NCBI GenBank assembly: GCA_035079385.1
Contig: JAVHKY010000046.1
Span: 1-64,000 of the forward strand
Source of the DNA: Aspidiotus rigidus
Taxonomy: Eukaryota; Arthropoda; Insecta; Hemiptera; Diaspididae
Direction: 5' to 3'
Length of the DNA: 64,000 bases
How positions within the stretch are numbered: the stretch's first letter is position 1; each line of letters begins with the position of its first letter. Shown piece by piece: positions 31,247 to 43,220 of the stretch. The position numbers and the translations under genes are program-made. Below the pieces are notes generated by a model, which did not search any database, was not told where the DNA came from, and saw only the letters and a list, made by a program, of their open reading frames with translations.

Positions 31247-33569
31247 TCATCTGAATAACCTTGCCTCTATTAATACTGTAAAAAATATAAGAGGCTCTTC
31301 TCTTGATCTAGTCTTGGCAAGTACACATACTTCAACTGTCACACGCGATAATTCATTGGTTCCCCTTGAAGATCAGTATCACCCTGCGCTCCAAATAAAC
31401 ATTCTTGAAAAAGTACCTCGCAGTAAAAATATTAGGAAACATACAGACAATGACGGGAAAGTGCCGATCTTGAATTATGCAAAAGCTGACTTTACAACGA
31501 TTTTGGAGTCTGTTAGGACCCGGGACTGGACGGAATTCTACAGTATAGATGATCCCAATGAGGCGGCCGTTTACTTTCAAAATGTGAGGGAGTCTTTGGT
31601 TCTATCATCAGTCCCCACAAGGTGTGCGGGTAATAATACTAGGAGGTATCCCCCTTGGTTTACGCCCCAAATAATTCATACTATTAAGTCAAAGGAGAGA
31701 GAGCGAAGAAAACTCAAAAAGAAACATCCCCCCTCCCCAGCAAATGTTGAAAATTTCAAGGCTCTCCGAACTCTATCTAAAAAGCTAATTAAAAACGCAT
31801 ATGAAGCGCACATGACTCGGACTGAAAATAACCTCAGAGAAAATCCGCAAAAATTTTGGAACTTTATTAAAAACCAAAAAGATTCCCGAAGCACAACTGA
31901 GGAAAAGGAATATAAAGGACGAACGTACACCTCTCCAGGAGATATCACTGAAGCATTTGCATCTCATTTTTCCTCGGTCTACGTTCCAGACACTCTGCGA
32001 GTTGATCACAGAGCGTCACCAGGGCACGCTGGGTGAAACATAATCGGATTACGAACCATACTTAAGTCTGATGTGGTAAGGGCATTCGAGAAACTGAAGC
32101 CCAAGAGGTCTCTCGGACCAGACAGAATACCGGCCTATGTTTACAAGGGCTGTAGGGAATACCTGGTCGCTCCTCTACACCACTTATTTAATCTATGTGT
32201 CGCTCACCGAGTATTCCCTCTGATCTGGAGAGTTACTAAGGTGACGCCTGTTCCTAAAACTGGAAATAGTAAGAGCATAGAAAACCACCGACCTATAGCA
32301 ATACCACCCGTCCCAGCCAAAATCTTTGAGTCCATCTTACATTCACTGACATTTGATCAAGTAGGGCATCAGATCATTACAAACCAGCACGGTTTCTTTC
32401 CTAAACGCAACACAACTACTAATCTTGCAAGTCTTACAGAATACGTATTGCAAGAAATGAATTATGGAAAACAAGTAGATGCCGTCTACACAGATTTTAG
32501 TAAAGCTTTCGATAAGGTAAATCACCGAATATTACTAAGGAAAATGAGCGATATGTGTTTCTCAGAAGATCTGATTTGCCTTTTCTCCTCATATTTGGGG
32601 GATCGGTGTCAGTATGTGGCATACAGAGGGTATGAATCGAACAGGTTCATGTGTCCATCGGGTGTACCACAGGGCTCACATTTGGGACCCTTCCTTTTTC
32701 TTCTTTTTATTAATGATATTATGGATAATGTGTTTTTTTCCCGAGTGCTTCTTTATGCCGATGATATGAAATTATTTAGGTCGATAGGAAGTGCTCAGGA
32801 TTCATTTGAAATGCAACAGGATCTGGATAGCCTAGTCGTCTGGAGTGAGGAGAATTGTCTACCATTCAACATCAACAAGTGTGAAAAGATAACGTTTTCT
32901 CGAAAAAATAAAAATGAGATACCGACCACGTACAAAATTATTAATACTACCCTCAAAAACACGGATACAGTTAAGGACCTAGGAATATATATAGATAAGA
33001 AAATATCTTTTGTGCCTCACATCACTCAACTTGTCCGCAAAGCAAAAAAAACAATGGGTTTTATCTTACGAAATTCAAAGAACTTTAGGAGTGTTCAAAC
33101 GTTGAAATTGCTATACTTCGCGCTCGTGCGGTCACAGCTAGAATCCGGTATGCTCATTTGGAATCCAATCTCAAAAAAATATATAGAAGTGGTTGAAGGC
33201 ATACAGAGGCATTACCTTAAAATAGTCTACTCAAGAATTTTTCAGTACTACCCCTTTGATTTGACATACACAGAACTTTTAGAAGGCTTTGAAATAGACT
33301 CTTTAGAAAATGGACGCAAAGTTGCTCTGGTTGGTTTCCTTTATGACCTCTTACGTGGACACATCGACAACACTAGTTTGCTGCAGGAGATTCCACTCCG
33401 AATACCGAGAACAACACGGCGAAAAGCAACCTTCTACGTTAAGCCTGTACGAACAAAAGCTATGCAACATGCTGTTTTGAATCGAGCCTGTGGCGCGTAT
33501 AATGAAATGGAGGAGGGCGGCGATGTTTCAAATACAAATATGAATGTGGACATTTTCTTTCCTATTTAA
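31247..33569 (+). pseudogene. LINE ORF2, end of endonuclease and reverse transcriptase
   Basis: Resumes the interrupted ORF2 (FHLNNLASINTVKNIRGSS, SSLDLVLAST, RYPPWFTPQII). A TGA at 32034-32036 is the only stop before the RT, which is in the same frame: KRSLGPDRIPAYVYK, ENHRPIAIPPV, AVYTDFSKAFDKVNHRILL (first catalytic Asp), PSGVPQGSHLGPFLF and LLYADDMKLF (YADD). A C-terminal region follows to the TAA at 33567. Motifs fit the jockey/CR1 group. The RT frame of ~500 residues is otherwise intact, so the LINE body is fairly young. Confidence 0.9.
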
Positions 33570-34454
33570 GCAGATTTCTAGGGATATAATACGTTGTAGT
33601 GCGGCTGACTGACGAATGGCCCCCATGAGCATTCGTGAGTACTTTATTAGCTGATGCATGGCCTGTCATGGACTCCTCCTCTCCCCCCCCCCGTGATTTT
33701 CAATAGATGTATGCATGTGATATGTGTGTGTATGTGTGACGATAGATTGTGGGAGTGAAGACTGAAAATACAAATGAATGAATGAGTGAATGTAAGTGTA
33801 AATATTAAGATGTCCTAGGTCTATGAAATCACTTTGTAAAGGTGGTGTCGAGAAAAGGAATACTTTCTATCCAAATATTGAAAATAAGTAGGTAGATTTA
33901 TTACTATTATTATCACTATAATTACACCTTTGTAGTACCTACTACTATTTTTTCTATTTTGGCGCGATGGGTAATAAAATCGTCATTGAAGAGGAAAAAG
34001 AAGAGGAAGAAAAAGGAAAAAAAAAATGATGAATGAAAGAGAAAAATAAAACGGAGTTACTCGCCTTCGCCAAAACCTTTCACTGCTTACGTTATAAATT
34101 CCTTTTCAAAAGAAAAGAAAGGAAAAAAAAAAGGAAAGGTAAGGAAAGGAAACCATATGAAATCAAAAAATGATTGCTGTAACTTATATTTCATTTGAAA
34201 ATCTTTTCCGTAACAGGAGGGGGGTGTAGTCTTTTCCGATTTATCAACGATTTATCGTAGGTATTTTTCTTAAGGTCGAAATGTTCCCAAAGGAGAATTA
34301 AAAAAAACAACTACCAACCTATATGATACCTTTCAAGGATTATTTGATTGCAAAAAGAGGATTTTTTTTAGTTTGGATAAACATGAACAGAACGATTGAG
34401 GAACTCTGAAGGAAAACTAAAAATACTCGTAAATAGACTTATGCCTACTCACCT
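33570..34454. other. LINE 3' region and A/G-rich DNA, no gene
   Basis: The first few hundred bases are probably the LINE 3' UTR. AG-rich runs near 33990-34150 may mark its end. No exact 3' terminus or target duplication was identified. Confidence 0.45.
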
Positions 34455-34766
34455 TCACGGGTTTCTCAGTTTTGTCCATTCATGCATATCGTTTGCAATT
34501 TGGTGGTACATTTTAGTAAACATAAATTTATCAAAAACTTCACTCCATTTTGTTATTTGTTTCCCTCTTTTTATTTTTCCCACCATGTGCCAAGAAGTAA
34601 CTTTTTGCGACCATTTCTCATTTGATTGCCTGTAGAGGTGTACCGCCCAGTCCCATTTATACTTTTTTATTGTTTCTAGAAAGTCTTTATTCCCACTCAT
34701 TTTCTTTTTTATAATTTTTATTCTGATTTTATTCCTCTTTTTTATCCCCAACGTAGATCTTCCCAT
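34455..34766 (-). pseudogene. LINE (RTE-type) RT C-terminal fragment
   Basis: A 103-residue minus-strand frame reads YKWDWAVHLYRQSNEKWSQK, KIKRGKQITKWSEVF and NDMHEWTKLRN. This is the conserved C-terminal pattern (KWxWAGHxxR..RWxxK..W, GRxxxRWxD, RxxWK) found after the RT of RTE-type LINEs. No RT core remains. A 25-bp tandem duplication (TAGATCTTCCCATTGTATTC) lies at its start, 34755-34801. Confidence 0.65.
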
Positions 34767-34801
34767 TGTATTCTGCAGTAGATCTTCCCATTGTATTCTG
34801 C

Positions 34802-35569
34802 GTTGTTTTTATTTTCTGCTCATCCTTTTTTTCTTTTCATTGCCCGAGGGGCTGTTAGAGCCCCGTCCGTAACTTAATGTTGGTAGTACATAGATTTTTA
34901 GTATTTTATTGTATAGTGGTTCGGTAAGTACGTTGTAACATCACTGATTGTGCGAATGTAAGACGGTTGTGTTTTAGGTTGCACGCGAGTAAACAGTGGT
35001 GCGGTGCTGTAATGTCGCTATGATTGGCTGATGTTATACAATAAAATAGGGTACTGTACAGTGTTGGTAAGTAAGCGATCAATGTCTCGTGCGATGGCTA
35101 CACTCGCTGCGCTCGTTCCGCTAACTTTGCACTCGACATTAATCGCTTACGCCACTGTACAGTAATCTACTATTACTTTTTTGTTCATTTTTATATTTTC
35201 CTTTCATGGTATTTTTTAGTACCTATCCAGAATTTTTCACATGCTAAGGCTATTCTACGATTGACTTTCTTTTCTGTTTTTTTGTTTAATGTTATTTCTT
35301 ATTTTAAGTAGACTATCTCTCTAACCTTTTAGCGGAAAACCTGCTACCCCTTTTGTTGAGGGTACCTTCAGGAAATTTTTGTCCGTGAGCGGTCCAAGGT
35401 TAGAAAAATTTCTGCAGAGAACCTGTTTTATGGAGTACCTTGGAAGGGCGTCTTGAGTCTTGTTGCATATCAGGCTCATTGAAAGGGCTAGGCCTCCCAC
35501 AGTAGACTAAGAGTCTTGCGTTGCAAAACTTGCCTAATTTTTTTATGGTTGACGTTATTCGTAGGTATA
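34802..35569. other. No gene; contains foldback 35052-35164
   Basis: Non-coding AT-rich DNA. The only structured part is the foldback listed separately. Confidence 0.5.
35052..35164. repeat. Short foldback element, ~113 bp
   Basis: TACTGTACAGTG at 35052 and CACTGTACAGTA ending at 35164 are exact inverted ends; inner arms TAAGCGATCAATGTC / GACATTAATCGCTTA continue the palindrome. The loop contains ACTCGCTGCGCTCGTTCCGC. Confidence 0.75.
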
Positions 35570-35619
35570 GTACCTACGGCTAAAAACGTTGTTCGTAGGT
35601 AGTAGTTGTATACCTACGG

Positions 35620-36215
35620 CTAAAACGTTATTCATAGGTAGTATCCTTACGGGTAAAACGTTATTTGTACTAACTTCTCGCAGAACCAACACTTGAAATA
35701 GCTCTGGACAAATATTGGAGCCTGATCTAATCAACTTCTCCATCTCCTTCATGGTTGCCAAGTATGAGTTGAATTGCTCAGTGCCATAACACAACACCAG
35801 GGTGGCTATGTTCATCATGACGGGTGAGATCAAATTGTAGGTACTTCTCGTGAGTATTCAAGGTTCTTGGCGCGCACGAGTCTACATCATCTAGAACTAC
35901 ATTATCCACAACATCGGTATCAAGGGAGGGTGTTGACTGGCTGGTAGAAGCATGAGTACTCTTGTAATACCGTGGGTGAAATTGAGCCTCGGAAAACACA
36001 GAACGAAGGGAGCCAGTGTCGTGTTCCCGCTTCAACAGGATATGTCGGCATGGTGCTTGGTGGTTGCAAGAAAATGTATAGGTGCACTGCGTGGTTCGAC
36101 AGTCATATGTGCAAGCCTCAGTGTCGTACATCTCGCAAACGCCTCCATCTGCAATACTCATGTACTGCCTGCGTTCTTGCAGGGCCTTCAAGCTTTTGTG
36201 AAAGAGCATGTGCAT
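35620..36215 (-). pseudogene. SWIM zinc-finger gene fragment (ZSWIM/transposase-like)
   Basis: The minus-strand frame from 36215 contains CTYTFSCNHQAPCRHILLKR, a SWIM-type zinc finger (final C-x-H) preceded by further cysteines (CTYDCRTTQC). In a second frame (35833-35660) MMNIATLVLCYGTEQFNSYL and MKEMEKLIRSG match the C-terminal helical part of ZSWIM-type proteins, so a frameshift near 35800 breaks the gene. SWIM fingers bind DNA or protein and are common in MULE-derived genes. The N-terminal transposase-like part is absent. Confidence 0.55.
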
Positions 36216-38042
36216 CCACGCTCATTGAGCTTCAGAGACGCTGAGAAAATATTTTTGAGAGATTTTAAAAAATTCAAAAATTTTGCGCGATGCTAACGCT
36301 GCTCGATCCAAATATTGACGTCTCCAAATTTTCAGCAATTCGTTCAATTTTTTAGTAATTAGTTCAAAAATTATAGTGCAGGACGAAGAATTGGATTATG
36401 AAAACTATCAAAAATCCCGACTCCCCTTCAGAGTAATTCGCGGTTAAGGCAAGCTTTTAATGTAACGGCTGCATTCTACTACATATTTAAAATTTTTATC
36501 AAGATTTACACTCGCGGGAAATAGGCCCACATTTAAAATAGACAATTTAAGTTCCATGAAGATTGAAACACGTGTAAAGAAAAATTATATTTTTGAAACA
36601 AGAAAAGATTTTGATAGATATTTGTATTGAGAAAAATTTCATCTTTAGGACAGCATCTATCTTTACCTACTTAATGAGCCTGCACGCAGCTCGCAGTAAG
36701 ATTTGAAACAACAGGGATCTTACAGAATCATGAATACTTGTTAGTTAGATGACCTTTACCACCTAACATCAAAAGTTATCTTTCGATTGGTGCAGTGTAA
36801 ACTGAATATTCATAGGTACAAAAAATAACAATTGCCAAAAACAATATTTCAAGTTTCTCACTCCGCGCCGGCTCATATAACAAACCATGTGAGGTATTTT
36901 CTCTGCAAGTGTTGTGGTAATTCAACAGGATAAGATTCAATGGAAATTGGATACAAACTCTATACTCTCGTGCGTACTTTTTTCCATAAAACGGATTTTC
37001 TTGAAACTAAGGCAAGTTATAGTTTTGTATTTTTCAAGTTGCAACGTGATTATTCATTTTTATGGAAAACCATAGGTTTGTGAGATTTTATTTAGATGAT
37101 AATACTGTAAATATACAGTAGGTATGTTCATCGAAAGAGGATGTAAATGTGAAAATTTTGTGCCGACACAATGAGAAGGCCATGTATAGTTAACGTAGAA
37201 TTTCCGACTAAAGTCTGAATTAAATTGAGTCAATTGACAAATGCTCTAGATCGCCCCTTTACTATCTCGGTAAACATTGTTCCCACTCGAAAGCCCTCGA
37301 ATGCATAAGACTTCAGGGATTCAAAAGGAGAAACGGGGCTTTTAGTGAAAATTAAATGGGTAGTTTTTCCCATAAGAAGGCCGGGTATTCGAAGAGCTTG
37401 AAATTTGTCCCTGTTGAAGCTCTTCGAGCCCGGGAATTCTAAAAGGCTTCAACTGGGAAAAAAGTGGGAACAAGGGGATCAACGGGGCTTCAAATGGGGA
37501 ACAAAAGGTTAGTTTTCCCCATTATTTTCAAGGCTTCAGAGGGGAGACAAATTATTTATTGGGATAGTTCGCAGATAGCAGTGGCATCTCCTCATGTAAA
37601 GCAAAAAGTAGTTTTGTAGATAACCAAGGTACATTCTTTTATCGATCCGTTTTCCAGACGGTCAACATTACTCGTTGACAAAAATTTCAAAATACCAAGG
37701 TAGGTACAATTTGCGTCAAACTCTTGAAAAGATTCATCAATGGATTTTTAGTCCTCGCAAAATGCACGCGCAACTGTTTCTAAAATTGTGAAACGTATAG
37801 GTTATAAGTATCGTCTATTGTATTTCTCAAGTTAATTTATTTATTTTTACTTACTGTTTTGATCTGTTTTTCAGTATCGAGTTCATGGTTTTTGTTTCTT
37901 TTGCCGACTTTTCGAACGAAAAGTCAGGTATTACTCCCGACACAATTGTGACAGCAAAGCCCGGGAAAGAATTTTCTCGACGTTTTAGAAGTCCTAGATC
38001 ATCCTGAGACTAATAAAAAAATTTCAGGTATCCTTATATATG

Positions 38043-38075
<33 letters not shown>

Positions 38076-40306
38076 AGATTTTTTTTGTCCACGCAACTCC
38101 TCAAAAACTACCGGCTGTATTCTCGTAAAGTTTGGTCAAGTTGTAGTAGATTATCTGAAGTTGGGCATGTGCATTTTTTTCTGAGATTGGATGAGTAGTT
38201 GAGTAATCCTCAATTTTCCTTGAATTTCTCAGTGTTGTTTCTCAAAGAATATCAGTCTTATTATCTTCATATCATTGCATTACGTCATAGTGGATTCAAT
38301 CTTATTGCTCTGTAATTTTTGTATCGATTCAAAAAGTGGTTCTTGAGTAAATCTCAAAATATAAGTAGTCCACGTCTAGCCGTAAGAGCTGAATCTCGCT
38401 TGTTTATTTTATTTGAGTCCTTTCGCCCGATGGTACCTGATGCATCGTACACCTATTGGCTGTAAAAACTTATCATTACCCGTCATACATGATTGAAAAA
38501 TCTACGTTATCGCAATGGCTCGTAGCCTGAACACTAGGGAGTAATGAAATTTAGGTAAAGACAAAGAAGTGGAAGTTTTATTGGCCATTTCAATTTTCCT
38601 CATCTATATTTTGATTTTCGTAATTATCGATTCCCTCATATATCTCACAGTGTTTCTGGAAATGAACAGTCAGGTTAATACTTTGAGATTCTTCTAAATC
38701 ACCGAAGTTTTATATTTCAATTTTAATACAGCCATGTTCCGTTCCCGTTCTTCTATTTAGAGTTTAATTTACGTATGGGGAGAGAAAGCTATTAATCGAC
38801 TCCTTTTTAAGTTATTTTCCATGAATACCTGTATTTGAAAATTATAAAAGTAGCTATTAAAAAGATTAGAAATGAATTGAACAATAGAAGAGTAAGTGGA
38901 ATATCTTACATTATTATTATCACAATCAGCTCCTAACTAAGAAACAATGAAGTTCAGATATGGAGGGCATGTGTAAATTATTTTATAACAAATTATTGAA
39001 AAGTTGGTGATGCTTACGCTGCTGCGTGAGCTTTTTTTATTTGGTTCTTTTTTTTCTTCTTAGGCTGAAAGATTATTGCAGTATAGTATCAGCTAATGTA
39101 CTAATTAGATTAGATAGAACTCGTTTTGAAGAAACTGGATTGAAGAACCTGAAAGCCGCTGGACCGATCCATACGGAGCGAGTTTGATAGGACATGATGT
39201 ACCTACACAATTCGTCTCAGTACTGGCCTATATGTGCAAAACTGAACATTTATTCCTACATTAGTGACACTGATAATTCGAGGCAAAAGGGACTTGAATT
39301 TGGGAATTCAAGGGAAATAGACCAAATGAGGATAGTTTTGTAAATTGAAGGATTCTACGTAGGAGCGCTGATTATGGACTTCATTATTGTCCCACCGCGC
39401 TGAATATAATGTTAGGTATCTCTCTTTCAGTTCTACATCCACACAAATGGTAAGCCGTTGCTAGATTTGTGTACATCAACGACCTATGAACGAAAACAAA
39501 CAAAATTAAGTAGAATAATGGATAAAACCGACAAGTGCTTACCAAACCTAAAAAAAATAAAAACCGCCGACTGATGCCTAATATTTGCGGAACAAGAAAA
39601 CCAAAACTGCTGGGTAAAAAAACAGAAAGTTTACGGTCGTGTTTGGCAAAAATCCATTCCTGTGGTTTCTGCTATCCTTTGAACATGTACACAGCGTTTG
39701 CTCGTTACACAAGAGTAAATTTGTAGTCGAATAATTATACAAGTCGATATGATCTTCTAGTGCGCCCTACAAATAAATTTGCTTCAGATGCCCTTTTTTT
39801 TCACGTCCGCGTCAGATACTTGTCGCACATACTCTGTGTAAATGAATTTCAAGTCCTTTGTACTTGATAATCAAAATTTCATATATTTGGTGAGGAGAAA
39901 AGGAAGAAAAAAAAACATTTATACGGCTCATTTAGTCATGTTGGTACAACACGCAGAACTTATTCATTTCTGAGTAGAAAAAAAAAGTCAAAAATCTATC
40001 TCACTTACCACCAGAATATTTGCATATCATTCAAAAGCGCGATACCTGAAAATAAGAAAGGTTGGACAGCTCGTGACCACGATAGTATTTCGCGAGAACG
40101 CGTGATTTAAATCTGTCGAGTGTGCTGGACGACGAATACCAAAAGTTGAGGAAGAACATAGAGAGAAAGAGGAAACAATTAGCGAGAGAGCCAAATTCAT
40201 CAACGTCAACTATTGTGAAATAGCCGAAAGCTAAATTTGCACGACGAGGCACGGCACTACGCGGCACGCAATGCGTAAAGTTGCCCGCGAATTATACGTA
40301 TGCAGT
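36216..40306. other. Long stretch without recognised genes
   Basis: About 4 kb of AT-rich DNA. It contains a hairpin around 37382-37440 (TTCGAAGAGCTT / GAAGCTCTTCGA with CCGGG ends) inside a purine-rich patch, and an (AT)n microsatellite at about 38040-38070. No exon, RNA gene or transposon protein was recognised. Confidence 0.5.
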
Positions 40307-40676
40307 TCTGCTGTACGGATACAAAGTTAAATTGACGTATTTAAGCAAAAACAATCAAAACGAATAGAAAAATGTGTTTCGAAGAAAATCAGATCACGAT
40401 AGTTGTTCTCTAATTTCAGTTTTCAATGTAGAATTCAATAATAGTTATAGTATTAATTTCCTTCAATAAGTTCTCAATTCTCAGATACGGCGTATCACGA
40501 TGCATTTGGGTACATCAATTTTTTTTTATGCACATACATTCGAATGTGATGGTAGTGATGCGTGATTACGGAGCTTCATTACTGACACTCTAACAACAAA
40601 TTGCGCAGAAGACCTCGTCTCGGTGATCGTTGTTTTTACATAATACGTCAATTTATCTTTGTATTGCAGAGTAGAT
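40307..40676. repeat. MITE with ~50-bp inverted ends, ~370 bp
   Basis: The left arm from 40307 (GATACAAAGTTAAATTGACG then TATTTAAGCAAAAACAA) pairs with the complement of 40625-40675 (AATACAAAGATAAATTGACG). Single related arms occur near 15744-15775 and 46500-46556, so this is a repeated family. Non-coding. Confidence 0.7.
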
Positions 40677-41427
40677 CCAACGCGTTCGCTTTCCGCTCCT
40701 GTTCCGTACTGTGACGCGAACGTGTACACACAGTCACAGCAGCCGTAGTGCACCCTCGAAAATTTATCAACGCCCGCTCCACAGGCTGAAATATAATAAG
40801 GAAATAATAATGAGCGTTTCGAATTACGAGCGTCAATGAGTGGGGTGAAAATGCGCTTCTTCTACACCTTTCTTTCTTCTTTTTCTCTTTTCTCTGTCGT
40901 TCCATAAATTAATTTGTCGCAATCAATGATGATAAACATATTTCATCCCTATTCCAATTGGATTTTCGTTTCTTTCTCCCTCATTCTTTACTTCCCAAAG
41001 TGTCTCCTTGTTTTCTTTGTTCGCTGACGTTTGACTTTTCACTTCGATCAGTAAAATTATAACTACCGCGAACGACATATCAGGCAATAAATCTATAATA
41101 ATGGACTCCACAAGATATAAGAAGACCGAATAGAAATTTTGATGAAAATATTGTGATAATGTCGAGGCTATCACCTTTAATGATTATTATTGCGTTGTAA
41201 AAAAAATAATAATAAATAAAATAGAAAAGTATAATGATGGTTAACAACCTTTTGTGGTGAATCGTACTCAGTGGACTGCACGCTTCGTCAGAAGTTTCTA
41301 ATTACCTACCCAAGAGAGAGAAAAAAAGGCGACCAGAAAAAAAAATTTATTTATTTATTCATTGATTTATTGAACGGGCTATCGGGTGGGTGATGCGGCT
41401 GCGAAAAATTGATCTGGATCACGGATT
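40677..41427. other. No gene recognised
   Basis: AT-rich, with short ORFs lacking similarity. It may include upstream parts of the BEL gag fragment that follows. Confidence 0.45.
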
Positions 41428-42225
41428 GTGGATATCATTTCCAATGAACGAATCAATGAAGTCGATATTGATAAGCTGAAGCGCAGCCATCGGGTGACGA
41501 AGAGGCAGCTTATACGCCAAAAAGAACAATTTCAAAGATCTAATCGCAAAAACCACATTGAACCTGGACCAACTAGGACGTCTAGAATCAATGACAAGAG
41601 CCTACAAGTTTGACATAGCCTAATAAAACTTGAAAAAGTCACCAACGAAATTTTGGTGCAATTCGACGATGACGATGAAGAGCTCGGGACATTAGAAGAA
41701 ACCTATGCAGGATCTCAAAGATGAATATTGATCTGCTTCACGTTGCCGAAGCGCGCATTGCGTCTCAAAAACAAAAGATGTCAAACGAAAAAGCTCGCAA
41801 CTCGTTACCGCAATCGATAATAACGAAGGTGTCACACCCAAATTAAAAAAAAATCGACATGTATATACCTACGTTTATTGGGGATATACTTTCGTTCCAA
41901 AACTTCAAAAATCTATTCGAGAACCTGGTGCATTCGCGAACTGATATGAAAAACGTGCAAAAGCTGCATTATTTAAAAGAGGCTTTCGTCGGTAAAGCAG
42001 AAAATTTTGTTCGCGATTTTCCCTTAGAAGATGACGCTTATATACGTAGAAGCGTGGGAATATCTATTAGATCGATTTAATAATAAACGTTTAGTGATTC
42101 GCACTTTTGTTTCGTCGTTTAATGGAACTTGAGTCTATCAAGAAACCTTCGCAAATTAGTTCGTTTGTCGATCAAGCAGATATGATAATGCCCGGTCTAC
42201 TAGACGCTAGCCGCGCGACAAATTC
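41428..42225 (+). pseudogene. BEL/Pao retrotransposon gag fragment
   Basis: Reading across three frames: KLKRSHRVTKRQLIRQKEQF (41480-41540), VTNEILVQFDDDDEELG (about 41640-41690), then IPTFIGDILSFQNFKNLFEN, TDMKNVQKLHYLKEAFVGKA and FPLEDDAY (41865-42045), and RLMELESIKKPSQISSFVDQ (42113-42180). This is the gag-like DUF1759 region of BEL/Pao elements. Frameshifts occur near 42045 and stops before 41859. The element breaks off at about 42225, with no protease or RT after it. Confidence 0.78.
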
Positions 42226-43220
42226 CCCGGGGAACAAGTGTTTGTTTTTTTTTTTGTTCAACTCCTTTGCTTGCTCGTTCGTTTGCTTGCGTGCTTGTTT
42301 CTTCGTTCTTCTCACAAAAAATATTGTTCAATATTGGTAGAGCTTTTCAAGAATGATAGGTATTAACAATGTATATTCACGATAAATACTTGAAAAAATG
42401 ACGAGTTACAAGAATATTTTTGTAGTTTTGTAGACTTTGAAATATGTTGTTCTACTGAAAAAGACGACAAAGTACAAGAATATTTGAACTTAGAATATTA
42501 TTTGTCAAAATCTTTTGCTGAAAAAAAAAAAAAAAGCTATGGGTTATTCATGAATGTTTACACATGTAGGTTATTTGAGCGGAACATCTTGAACATAGGT
42601 ACCTATTCAAATTCTATTCTAAGAGTCATTGAGAGGAACTCGTTCTGGTGTATGCATTATCATTCTATTTCTCTAGTTTAGAAGTTAAAAAAATCTCTTT
42701 TAGCTGTTTATCTCCTCAATATTATATCTATGACTGGATTAAAGTATGATAAGGAATTAAAGAGGAAAATTATCTTAATTACAATGTTTCTTTCTGAACA
42801 GTCATCAAGATGAAGTAACAAAATATAGGAAACAAAAATTAATTATTATTTTAATTTGATGTTCAAGACTGACAAGGCAAATATGGGAAAATGTAGAAAA
42901 TCTACGTGTTAATTAAAATAAACAAAGTTGCCATAAAATTTATCAGAGCAATGGATGTACTTAATATTTAGACAATATGAAAAGAAACCATAAGTCAGAA
43001 TCAGCAAAATAAACAATAATATTATAGTCTAAAATTTAGACAGTAAATTTTTGGTATTACAATTTCACTTAATACATAAAATTGGGTACATGCACTAAGC
43101 CCCTAGCACCTTCTTTTCAAAAATGACTCGAAATTAATTGCACCAAAGTAACTAGATATGGCATACTAACTACTAACTCATTATATAGCGCGAACAAAGT
43201 ATGCACTACTAATGAAAAAA
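42226..43220. other. No gene recognised
   Basis: AT-rich DNA between the gag fragment and the 3' end of the minus-strand MULE gene. It may hold that gene's 3' flank or element end, not resolved. Confidence 0.45.

Noticed and set aside
35555..35660. Tandem GTAGGTA/ACGTTRTTCGTAGG words looking like a short repeat array
   Set aside because: Only three irregular copies of about 45 bp; possibly real but too degenerate to annotate as an array or CRISPR-like structure.
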